Assembly (NCBI GenBank): GCA_018818445.1 | Contig: JAHISC010000058.1 | Location: 1 to 10,217 of the forward strand | DNA: 10,217 nt | Source of the DNA: Patescibacteria group bacterium | GTDB taxonomy: Bacteria; Patescibacteriota; Patescibacteriia; UBA9934 | Direction: 5' to 3' | Part shown: piece after piece, positions 1-5,898 of the stretch | Position numbering within the stretch: position 1 is the stretch's first letter | Layout: every line of letters begins with the position of its first letter | Notes under the pieces: generated by a model | Database searches by the model: none | The model's input: only the letters and a program-made list of their open reading frames with translations | Told to the model about the DNA's origin: nothing | Translations under genes and position numbers: made by a program

Positions 1-66
1 GCTCAACAAATTGCTGGTTTGAATCCAGATTTTATTCAGGTTGAATTATCCAAAGAAAACAGCTAG
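1..66 (+). CDS. C-terminal end of an unidentified protein (partial)
   Basis: Frame 1 is open from the first base and stops at TAG 64-66, giving the last 21 residues of a protein whose start lies outside the window. The tail reads ...NPDFIQVELSKENS and is hydrophilic. It is too short to assign to a family. Its stop is 12 bases before the rseP start, so it is probably the upstream gene of the same operon. In many bacteria the gene before rseP is dxr, cdsA or uppS, but nothing in this tail identifies any of them. Confidence 0.6.
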   Translation, partial: AQQIAGLNPDFIQVELSKENS

Positions 67-78
67 AATACACACAAT

Positions 79-1158
79 ATGATTTTGACAATTTTGATTT
101 TCCTAATTTTGTTATCAGTTCTAGTTATCGCGCATGAATTTGGGCATTTTTTTGTGGCCAAAAAGATGGGTATGGATGTGGAAGAATTTGGGCTTGGCTT
201 TCCACCAAGGGTGTTTGCTTGGAAGGGGAAGAAAGGTATGCTCTGGTCGCTCAACTTAATTCCGATTGGTGGTTTTGTGCGAATCAAGGGTGAATCTGGC
301 GATAACCGTAATGATCCAAAAAGCTTTGCTACAAAGTCTATTCCGGCGCGTATCATTGTTATTTTAGCTGGAGTTGTCATGAACATGATTTTAGCCGGAG
401 TCTTTTTATCAATTGGTTTTGGCTTTGGTTTTCCTGGAGTTGTTGATGATTCTATTAGTCCCAAAGCGCATGTCAGTGACCAACATATTGTTATTTCGCA
501 TGTACTCGAAGGTTCGCCAGCTGCAGAAAATATTGAGCTCGGTGATGTTCTCATTTCAATTAACGGGGTTCCTTACATCAATGCCGCTGTTAGCCACGAA
601 GCTATCTCTAAGCTAGCAGAGGAAGACTCAATGTTCATAACCGTGGAACGCTCTGGCGAGGAAGAAACATTTGAAATTTCAGCAGTTTTTCTGGAGGAGA
701 TCAATAAAGATGGTATTGGCATCTCTTTGGTTGACGTTGGTATAGTTCGTTATCCTTGGTACATGGCACCCTGGAAAGGCATCCAGGCAACAGCTTCTTT
801 TACCTGGCAGATTTTGGCCATGTTCGGATTCATAATTAAAGAACTGTTTACACAAGGCGGAGCGTCGATCGATATATCTGGACCGGTTGGAATCGCTGTC
901 TTTACCGGTGAAGTAGCTCGTCAAGGATTTCTATACTTATTACAGTTTGCAGCGATCTTGTCGATTAACCTGGCAATCATTAATGTCTTGCCATTCCCAG
1001 CTCTAGATGGTGGCAGACTAGTTTTTCTTTTAGCAGAGGGGATTCGTAAAAAACCAGTTAATGCCAAAGTTGAAGCTATTATTCATAATTTTGGCTTTTT
1101 GCTCTTGATGCTTTTGGTGGTTGTGATTACATATAAGGATATTGTGAAATTTTTCTGA
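79..1158 (+). CDS. rseP: RIP metalloprotease RseP/RasP-type (site-2 intramembrane protease, M50)
   Basis: This is a zinc-dependent protease that cuts substrates inside the membrane; in model bacteria the family cleaves anti-sigma factors and signal-peptide remnants. The 359 residues match the usual bacterial length, with intact zinc-binding motifs. HEFGH is at residues 19-23 in the first membrane segment (about 3-25). The second motif, NVLPFPALDGG, is at 302-312 and supplies the third ligand, Asp310. The conserved membrane-dipping loop GGFVRIKGE is at 64-72. One PDZ-like domain spans about 130-205 (GSPAAE, then GDVLISINGV) and GPVGI is at 268-272. Further hydrophobic spans lie near 91-118, 285-305 and 333-352. 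The ATG at 79 places HExxH at the normal distance from the N-terminus. No Shine-Dalgarno is visible, and the upstream gene ends 12 bases before. The stop is TGA, five bases before pheS. The local substrate cannot be inferred. Confidence 0.96.
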   Translation: MILTILIFLILLSVLVIAHEFGHFFVAKKMGMDVEEFGLGFPPRVFAWKGKKGMLWSLNLIPIGGFVRIKGESGDNRNDPKSFATKSIPARIIVILAGVVMNMILAGVFLSIGFGFGFPGVVDDSISPKAHVSDQHIVISHVLEGSPAAENIELGDVLISINGVPYINAAVSHEAISKLAEEDSMFITVERSGEEETFEISAVFLEEINKDGIGISLVDVGIVRYPWYMAPWKGIQATASFTWQILAMFGFIIKELFTQGGASIDISGPVGIAVFTGEVARQGFLYLLQFAAILSINLAIINVLPFPALDGGRLVFLLAEGIRKKPVNAKVEAIIHNFGFLLLMLLVVVITYKDIVKFF

Positions 1159-1163
1159 GAACT

Positions 1164-2237
1164 ATGAAAAAAGAACTTGAACAATTGCGAGACGATTTTC
1201 TGGGTGCTTTAGAAAGCGCTGGTGATTCTTTAGGGCTGGAGGAATTGCGGGTTGAATATCTAGGTCGTAAAGGTAAGTTGGCCAATGTCATGAAAAAACT
1301 GCCAGATTTGGCAGAGGATATGCGCAAGGAAGCAGGTCAGTTTGGCAATGAAATTAAAAAAGTTTTAGAAACAGCATTTCTCGAAGCTCAGCATACAGTT
1401 AATCAGTTTGAGGAAAGAACGCGTCGAGATGCTGAGTGGATCGATATTACTATGCCAGGCATAGCTCCTCTCATGGGCTCTCTGCATTTGGTGACTCAAG
1501 CTATTGATGAGATCTCGACAATTCTGCATCAACTTGGTTTTGTTCGCTCACGGACACCGGAAGTTGATTGGGATTGGTATGCTTTTGAATCTCTCAATAT
1601 GCCCAAAGACCACGCGGCCCGTGATGAATGGGAGACTTTTTTCATTCAGGATCCAAAAGCTGATAAAGTTTTGGAAGGCAAGAAAGGCAAGGTTGTATTA
1701 ACGCCTCATACTTCTAACAGTCAGGTTCGTGAGTTGGAAAAAGGTCAGTTACCAATTCGGATGTTTAATATCAACAAATGTTATCGTCGTCAGTCTGATG
1801 TTTCGCATGTTCCCATGTTTCATCAGTTTGAGGGACTTTTGATAGATAAAAATGTAACTATTACTGAGCTGAAGGGTGTTTTTGACTTTTTTGTGAAGAA
1901 TTTTTTTGGTGCAGAAAGAAAGGTGAGATTACGTCCGCATCATTTCCGTTTTACTGAACCAAGTTTTGAACTCGATATCTCGTGTGATATTTGTGGTGGC
2001 AGCGGTAAGTTAGAAAGCGGCGCTTGTCGTTTATGTAAGGAAGGTTGGTTGGAACTCGGTGGTGCTGGCATGGTGCATCCCAATGTCATCAAAGCTGGCG
2101 GCCTTGATCCAGAAGTTTACTCAGGCTTTGCGTTTGGCTGGGGCGTGGAGCGGACTTTAATGATGCGCTCTGGCATGAATATCGCAGACATGCGAATTAT
2201 ATATCGCAATGATTTACGTTTCTTGAAGCAGTTCTAA
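1164..2237 (+). CDS. pheS: Phenylalanyl-tRNA synthetase alpha subunit
   Basis: This is the catalytic subunit of the cytoplasmic alpha2-beta2 class II enzyme that attaches phenylalanine to tRNA-Phe. It has 357 residues, slightly longer than the E. coli (327) and B. subtilis (344) proteins. The N-terminal coiled-coil arm covers about 1-90 and includes the family signature GRKGKL. The catalytic core follows, with HAARDEWETFF 150-160, PHTSNSQVR 181-189, the motif 2 region CYRRQSDVSHVPMFHQFEG 206-224, FRFTEPSFELD 261-271, and motif 3 GWGVER 325-330. Four cysteines (274, 277, 288, 291) form a zinc-ribbon-like insertion, as in Firmicutes enzymes and unlike E. coli. The usual RTHTS is TPHTS here. The protein ends in the standard NDLRFLKQF. 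It starts five bases after rseP and ends one base before pheT, so both subunits should come from one message. Confidence 0.97.
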   Translation: MKKELEQLRDDFLGALESAGDSLGLEELRVEYLGRKGKLANVMKKLPDLAEDMRKEAGQFGNEIKKVLETAFLEAQHTVNQFEERTRRDAEWIDITMPGIAPLMGSLHLVTQAIDEISTILHQLGFVRSRTPEVDWDWYAFESLNMPKDHAARDEWETFFIQDPKADKVLEGKKGKVVLTPHTSNSQVRELEKGQLPIRMFNINKCYRRQSDVSHVPMFHQFEGLLIDKNVTITELKGVFDFFVKNFFGAERKVRLRPHHFRFTEPSFELDISCDICGGSGKLESGACRLCKEGWLELGGAGMVHPNVIKAGGLDPEVYSGFAFGWGVERTLMMRSGMNIADMRIIYRNDLRFLKQF

Positions 2238-2238
2238 T

Positions 2239-4626
2239 ATGAATATTCTCGTCAGTTACAATTGGATTAAAGAATACTTAAAAACTAACTTATCTCCAGA
2301 AGAATTTGCTAAGGAGATGAGCGCCAAATCAATGTCAGTCGAAACTATCGACAGACTACGTGATCGGTTTGCTAATATGGTTGTGGGTGTGGTTAAAGAA
2401 CTCAAGGCCCATCCTGGTGCAGATAAATTACGTTTGGCAGAAGTCGACATTGGTCGAGAAGTTGTTGAGATTGTCTGTGGTGGAAAAAATTTAGCTATCG
2501 GTATGCGTGTTTTAGTTGCTTTACCAGGTGCTCAGGTTCGCTGGCATGGTGAAGGCGAATTAATAACATTAGAGAAAGCCACAATTCGTGGCGTGGAAAG
2601 TTTTGGCATGATTTGTGCGCCTAGTGAAGTTGGTTTTGATAAAGCCTATTGTCCAGAAGGTGGTATTTGGGACTTAAGTGAGCTAACAGAAGCTAAGCCT
2701 GGTACAGATTTCGTAGGAGCGCTAGATATGGACGATGTTATTTTTGACATGGAAGTTACCTCTAATAGGCCAGATGCGATGTGTATTGTTGGGCTAGCTA
2801 GAGAAGCGGCTGCGGCAACGGGCGATAATTTTGAGTTTGATCTGCCGCTTTTACCCGAGGCTTCAGGAGATAAAAAATTAGAAGTTAATGTTAAAGATTC
2901 GGATTTATGTCCGCGTTATATGGCAGTAGTCATAGACGGCGTTCGCGTCGGGCCATCTCCAGCTTGGTTGCAAAAGAAATTATTATTAGCAGGACATCGA
3001 CCAATCAATAACATAGTAGACATCACTAATTACATTTTGCATGAATACGGTCAGCCACTGCATACTTTTGACTATACAAAACTTACTGATCAAGAAATAA
3101 ATATTCGTCGTGCAAAAGATGGTGAAAAATTTTTAGCCCTCGATGAAAAAGAATATGAGCTTACCAGCGACAATCTAGTTATAGCCGACAGTACAAGACC
3201 GGTGGCAGTTGCTGGAGTAATGGGTGGACAAGATTCAGGAACCTGGGATGGTACTACGACAATTGTCTTTGAAGCTGCAACTTTTGATCCAGTTTCAGTA
3301 CGACGTACCTCACGAGCACTAAATTTGTATTCAGACTCACAGTTGCTTTTCGAAAAAGGTTTGTCTTCACAATCCCCGGCGATTGCTTTGGCTAAGGCCA
3401 TTGAGCTTACATTGGAATTGGCTGGCGGTCAGGTGGCTAGTCGAATTTTTGATGAACAAAAAGAGGATTATAAACCACTTATTTTTGACGTGCGGCCAGA
3501 CAAGATTCGCCAGCGTATTGGTGTAGAGATTAGTGACGAAGAAATTGAGCGTATCTTAACGACTCTGGGTTTTACATTGGATAAAGTTGAAGATCATTAC
3601 CGGGCGACAGTTCCGTTTTGGCGTGATCATGACATAGAAGACGAAGTTGATTTTTCAGAAGAGGTGGCCAGGATGTATGGCTATGACAATCTACCGTCTG
3701 TTTTACCAAGTAGTCCGCCGCCAATCACCATGGAAGAACCAAGCGTTTTTTGGGAGCATTGGTTTAAGAATAAATTATCGTCCGCCGGTTATACTGAATT
3801 TTATAGTTATTCGTTTGTTAGCGCCCGCGATTTAGAAAAGTATGACCTCGATCCAGCAGAAGCAGTTAGTCTATTCAATCCGCTTTCTTCAGATTTGACG
3901 CACATGCGAACTTCTTTGATGCCGTCACTACTCAGTAGTATTGAGCTCAATCAGCGTGAAGTGTCACAAGATCAGGTTTTTGAACTTTCGCGAATTTACT
4001 TGCGTCAAGAAAATGATTTACCTGATGAGCGTCTAAATTTGACGATTAGCCATTTTGGTATCAACGATATTGAACAAGCTTTGCTTAAATTGAAAGGCGT
4101 TTTAGAAATGATTGCCGATCAAACTGGTTTTGATTTGTCTTTTGAGCGCGTTGAGGACAATATTAAATGGCACCCAACTCGTAGCGCTAAAATTTTGGCA
4201 GATGGTCAAGAAATTGGTATGTTGGGTCAGGTCGCTGAGGCTTATACCAAGGCTTTTGGCATTGACCGTCCAGTGGCTGCAGTTGAAATTGATTTAGAAA
4301 AATTAATCCCACGGCTAAAATTAACACGACACTACCAGCCAATTCCAGAGTATCCTGCCATTGTTCGTGATATTGCAGTTGGAGTAGAGGAGAAGACCGC
4401 TTTCTTTGAAATTGCGGAAACAATCAAGGAACAAAGCCCAATGATTGAATCAGTTATGATGGTAGAAGTTTACCGTGGTCCAGGATTAGCACATGACGTG
4501 AAAAGTTTGACCCTCTCGATAACTTTACGAGCTCCTAACAGAACACTTTCCTCAGAGGATGCTGATGAGGTGATGAATAGAGTTCGTGATACACTAAAAG
4601 AGAAGTTCCAAGCAGTGCTGCGTTAA
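2239..4626 (+). CDS. pheT: Phenylalanyl-tRNA synthetase beta subunit
   Basis: This is the large, non-catalytic subunit partnering PheS; in the family it carries editing of mischarged Tyr-tRNA-Phe and binds tRNA. The 795 residues are a normal full length. Domains in order: a short N-terminal domain; an EMAP-like tRNA-binding OB fold at about 40-155 (HPGADKLRLAEVD 58-70, CGGKNLAIG 80-88); EVTSNRPDAM 172-181 with the GLARE helix; the B3/B4 editing domain at about 210-400 (INNIVDITNYILHEYGQPLH 256-275, VAGVMGG 324-330); the B5 domain at about 410-485; EEVARMYGYDNLP 474-486; a catalytic-like domain with NPLSSDLTHMRTSLMPSLL 547-565; and the C-terminal ferredoxin-fold anticodon-binding domain at about 700-795 (EYPAIVRDIAV 704-714). 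It begins one base after the pheS stop with no visible ribosome-binding site, which suggests translational coupling. No truncation or frameshift is visible. Confidence 0.97.
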   Translation: MNILVSYNWIKEYLKTNLSPEEFAKEMSAKSMSVETIDRLRDRFANMVVGVVKELKAHPGADKLRLAEVDIGREVVEIVCGGKNLAIGMRVLVALPGAQVRWHGEGELITLEKATIRGVESFGMICAPSEVGFDKAYCPEGGIWDLSELTEAKPGTDFVGALDMDDVIFDMEVTSNRPDAMCIVGLAREAAAATGDNFEFDLPLLPEASGDKKLEVNVKDSDLCPRYMAVVIDGVRVGPSPAWLQKKLLLAGHRPINNIVDITNYILHEYGQPLHTFDYTKLTDQEINIRRAKDGEKFLALDEKEYELTSDNLVIADSTRPVAVAGVMGGQDSGTWDGTTTIVFEAATFDPVSVRRTSRALNLYSDSQLLFEKGLSSQSPAIALAKAIELTLELAGGQVASRIFDEQKEDYKPLIFDVRPDKIRQRIGVEISDEEIERILTTLGFTLDKVEDHYRATVPFWRDHDIEDEVDFSEEVARMYGYDNLPSVLPSSPPPITMEEPSVFWEHWFKNKLSSAGYTEFYSYSFVSARDLEKYDLDPAEAVSLFNPLSSDLTHMRTSLMPSLLSSIELNQREVSQDQVFELSRIYLRQENDLPDERLNLTISHFGINDIEQALLKLKGVLEMIADQTGFDLSFERVEDNIKWHPTRSAKILADGQEIGMLGQVAEAYTKAFGIDRPVAAVEIDLEKLIPRLKLTRHYQPIPEYPAIVRDIAVGVEEKTAFFEIAETIKEQSPMIESVMMVEVYRGPGLAHDVKSLTLSITLRAPNRTLSSEDADEVMNRVRDTLKEKFQAVLR

Positions 4627-4651
4627 TAATTTGGCATTAATCTAATTTTTT

Positions 4652-4912
4652 ATGGATCTCCAAGACTTTCTTTATATTGTCCTGGCTCTTTGCGCTATTC
4701 TTTTCACTTCTTTTTTATGTTGGTTTCTTTTTCAGATTATAATAATCGTCAGGAAATTGAATACACTCTTGAATGAAATCAAAGCTCAATTTGAGCGCAT
4801 AGATGCTTCCTTGGGCTATATGAAAGAAAAATTTCATGAAAGCTCGGGTTACATGCAAACCTTGGCTGAGAATGTTAAAGCTTATATCAACCGCGCGATT
4901 GGGCGAGGGTAA
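4652..4912 (+). CDS. Small single-span membrane protein with helical tail
   Basis: I do not recognise a named family for this 86-residue protein. Residues about 7-33 form one strongly hydrophobic membrane segment that includes Cys14 and Cys23. Residues 34-86 are charged and look helical, with leucine or isoleucine roughly every third or fourth position (LNTLLNEIKAQF, then LAENVKAYI), as in a short coiled coil. There is no cleavable signal peptide, so the likely layout is an N-terminal anchor with the tail on one face of the membrane. It lies 25 bases after pheT on the same strand and is probably the last gene of that operon. The gap is AT-rich with no Shine-Dalgarno. It could be a membrane scaffold or a small regulator, but the sequence does not say which. 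The hydrophobicity pattern makes a real gene likely. Confidence 0.75.
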   Translation: MDLQDFLYIVLALCAILFTSFLCWFLFQIIIIVRKLNTLLNEIKAQFERIDASLGYMKEKFHESSGYMQTLAENVKAYINRAIGRG

Positions 4913-4930
4913 TCTTGGTTAAAATTATAA

Positions 4931-5070
4931 TGACCCCCAGCACACGCGCGCGTGCCGGGGTCTTGAGCTTGGTAGGCTAGCAGATGGCTAGTCAGCCTTC
5001 TCGAGCAGTTGCATCAGACCGATGACTTGGTCGGGTTCGATCTTGAGCAGCCGGATGGCTGGGAGACGGT
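4931..5070. other. GC-rich intergenic island
   Basis: By hand count 86 of 140 bases are G or C (about 61%), whereas the DNA on either side is clearly AT-rich. The island starts at the 4932-4962 hairpin and ends just before the left transposase repeat. It holds a possible short minus-strand reading frame (4988-5074) and a local inverted repeat GACC...GGTC near 5016-5031. It could be a fragment of transferred DNA, the remnant of a gene cut by the neighbouring element, or a structured RNA. Nothing in it was recognised as a known RNA family. Confidence 0.5.
4932..4962. terminator. Strong GC-rich hairpin, probable terminator
   Basis: GACCCC (4932-4937) pairs with GGGGTC (4957-4962), and GCAC (4940-4943) pairs with GTGC (4952-4955) around a CG-repeat loop. 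The core CACGCGCGCGTG (4943-4954) is itself a perfect palindrome. On the plus strand it lies 19 bases after the stop of the small membrane gene, but no run of T follows. On the minus strand it is followed by ATTATAATTTT, so it fits a rho-independent terminator better in that direction. It may serve both directions. Its base composition contrasts sharply with the AT-rich DNA before it. Confidence 0.55.
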
Positions 5071-5074
5071 ACAA
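4988..5074 (-). CDS. Possible tiny or truncated minus-strand gene
   Basis: The minus strand is open in one frame through the GC-rich island. From a TTG at 5072-5074 to a TAG at 4988-4990 it encodes 28 residues, with the stretch RLLKIEPDQVIGLMQLLEKA after the N-terminal MYRLPAI. The peptide is amphipathic and leucine-rich, like part of a real helix. Codons are mostly G/C-ending (CTG, CTC, AAG, ATC, GAC), unlike the neighbouring genes. There is no ATG or GTG start and no ribosome-binding site. The frame stays open upstream for about 18 more codons, but these run through the palindromic repeat of the transposase unit, so the true N-terminus may have been lost. The strong hairpin at 4932-4962 lies downstream on this strand where a terminator would be. 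It may be a gene remnant, a very small gene, or chance. Confidence 0.3.
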   Translation of the reverse strand: MYRLPAIRLLKIEPDQVIGLMQLLEKAD

Positions 5075-5078
5075 AAAA

Positions 5079-5118
5079 TCAAACTTAGTTTGTAGTAAAC
5101 TAAGTTTACTGTGGATAA
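5079..5118 (+). repeat. Left palindromic repeat of the transposase unit
   Basis: AAACTTAGTTT (5081-5091) and its exact reverse complement (5097-5107) are separated by five bases. A second palindrome, AGTAAACT-A-AGTTTACT, overlaps it at about 5095-5111. The repeat ends in TGTGGATAA. Differences from the right copy are at repeat positions 14, 15, 30, 31 and 34. It is probably a REP-like hairpin recognised by the adjacent transposase. Confidence 0.75.
5110..5118 (-). promoter_or_regulatory. Sequence matching a DnaA box
   Basis: TGTGGATAA on the plus strand is TTATCCACA on the minus strand, an exact match to the classical DnaA-box 9-mer. Only one copy is present. The equivalent place in the right repeat (5841-5849) has one mismatch. 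A single box at the edge of a transposase unit is weak evidence for DnaA binding and may be chance. Confidence 0.2.
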
Positions 5119-5131
5119 CAATTTGAACTTT

Positions 5132-5162
5132 TTGTGTTTATTTGGTGAACTATATTTATAAT
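5132..5162 (+). promoter_or_regulatory. Possible promoter of the transposase gene
   Basis: A perfect -10 hexamer TATAAT lies at 5157-5162 in very AT-rich DNA. The best -35 candidate is TTGTGT (5132-5137) with a slightly long 19-base spacer. TTGAAC at 5123-5128 is a closer match but lies 28 bases away. Transcription would begin near 5169, exactly where the leader hairpin starts. AT-rich DNA often shows TATAAT by chance. Confidence 0.35.
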
Positions 5163-5168
5163 ATATTC

Positions 5169-5206
5169 CCCGATTGTGTATCAATACAATTGGGATTTTT
5201 TATTTT
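5169..5206 (+). terminator. Hairpin plus T-run just before the transposase start
   Basis: CCCGATTGT (5169-5177) pairs with ACAATTGGG (5186-5194), nine pairs with one G-T wobble and an 8-base loop. It is followed by ATTTTTTATTTT. This has the form of a rho-independent terminator, yet it ends only two bases before the preferred transposase ATG at 5209. It may stop read-through from outside into the transposase, as the leader hairpin of IS200 does, or it may keep expression low. Confidence 0.5.
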
Positions 5207-5208
5207 CT

Positions 5209-5829
5209 ATGAGAAATATTACATTTTCGAAAAATCAAATTTATCATGTTTATAATCGCGGAGTTGATAAGAGAGATATTTTCAAAGACGAAAGAGATTT
5301 TTTACAATTTATTTTTACTATTAGTAGCAAACAAGAAACTAAGGATTTAAAATTAGTCGAAATTCTAGCTTATTGTTTGATGAATAATCATTATCACTTA
5401 GTGATTCGTCAGGTGGCCGAAGGAGGAGTCTCGAAATTCATGCATAAAATTGGGCTTTCGCATACAAAATACTTCAACGGAAGAACTGGCCGCACAGGTG
5501 CTTTGTTCGAGTCAACCTTTAAAGCTAGAGAGATTGAGAACGATAGTTATTTATTTCATGTTTTTAGGTATATACATCTTAATCCGTTGAAATATTTCAT
5601 CCCTAATTGGAAAAGGGATGGAGTAAAAGATTTATATGCTGCTTTAGGTTTTTTAAAAAATTATCGTTGGTCTAGTTATAACCAGTTGTTTTCAGGTATG
5701 AAGGATAAAACAATTGCTGACGACAGACTAATTAGGGAGGAGTTTAAGACCTTAGCTGAATATGATAGTTTTCTAACAGACTGGATGAAATTTGGTTTTC
5801 CTAATAATCTCAAACTTAGTTTACAGTAA
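5209..5829 (+). CDS. REP-associated tyrosine transposase (Y1, HUH family)
   Basis: This single-strand DNA transposase belongs to the REP-associated branch of the IS200-like Y1_Tnp superfamily. From ATG 5209 it is 206 residues. Family marks in order: QIYHVYNRGVDKRDIF 10-25; the metal-binding HUH motif in NHYHLV with His61 and His63; GRTGRTGALFESTFKAR 91-107; FRYIHLNP 119-126 with the likely nucleophile Tyr121; and YRWSSY 152-157. All key residues are present, so it may be active. A GTG at 5176 would add 11 residues, but it lies inside a hairpin and adds nothing family-like, so ATG 5209 is preferred. No Shine-Dalgarno is seen. The last codons (LKLSLQ and stop) are encoded by the left arm of the right flanking palindrome. 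In model systems these proteins mobilise or maintain REP palindromes, and the flanking repeats here fit that role. Confidence 0.92.
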   Translation: MRNITFSKNQIYHVYNRGVDKRDIFKDERDFLQFIFTISSKQETKDLKLVEILAYCLMNNHYHLVIRQVAEGGVSKFMHKIGLSHTKYFNGRTGRTGALFESTFKAREIENDSYLFHVFRYIHLNPLKYFIPNWKRDGVKDLYAALGFLKNYRWSSYNQLFSGMKDKTIADDRLIREEFKTLAEYDSFLTDWMKFGFPNNLKLSLQ

Positions 5830-5849
5830 ACTAAGTTTGTTGGGGATAA
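5810..5849 (+). repeat. Right palindromic repeat overlapping the transposase 3' end
   Basis: CAAACTTAGTTTAC (5811-5824) and its perfect reverse complement (5826-5839) flank one central base, giving 14-base arms. It matches the left copy at 35 of 40 positions in the same orientation and ends in TTGGGGATAA. The first 20 bases overlap the end of the transposase gene, whose TAA is at 5827-5829, just past the palindrome centre. It could also act as a weak terminator or mRNA-end hairpin, though no T-run follows directly. Confidence 0.75.
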
Positions 5850-5898
5850 GTTTTGTTTATTTAAGTCTCTCTCGCCACGAGCAACGGTTTTTGGTAAG

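Larger units (their letters stand above)
5079..5849 (+). mobile_element. REP-associated transposase unit flanked by palindromic repeats
   Basis: A single transposase gene sits between two 40-base direct repeats (5079-5118 and 5810-5849) that match at 35 of 40 positions and contain inverted repeats. This layout resembles IS200/IS605-like elements, where subterminal hairpins at each end are the substrate of a Y1 HUH transposase. It also resembles REP-transposase loci, where the gene is bordered by REP palindromes. No second gene such as tnpB is present. The exact ends are uncertain, because single-strand transposases of this class make no target-site duplication. The unit lies in the gap between the pheST operon and dnaE and disrupts no gene that I can recognise. 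Confidence 0.55.

Noticed and set aside
63..554. 163-codon open frame on the minus strand over rseP
   Set aside because: It lies opposite a clear rseP gene with intact motifs. Its translation is serine/proline/isoleucine-rich low-complexity sequence typical of an antisense shadow.
1153..1163. TGA at the end of rseP as a recoded glycine
   Set aside because: RseP already has its complete length there, and pheS begins five bases later in a different frame, so TGA is a true stop.
5176..5208. GTG start adding 11 residues to the transposase
   Set aside because: The GTG lies in the leader hairpin, the added residues match nothing in the family, and the ATG at 5209 gives the normal N-terminus just before QIYHVYNRG.
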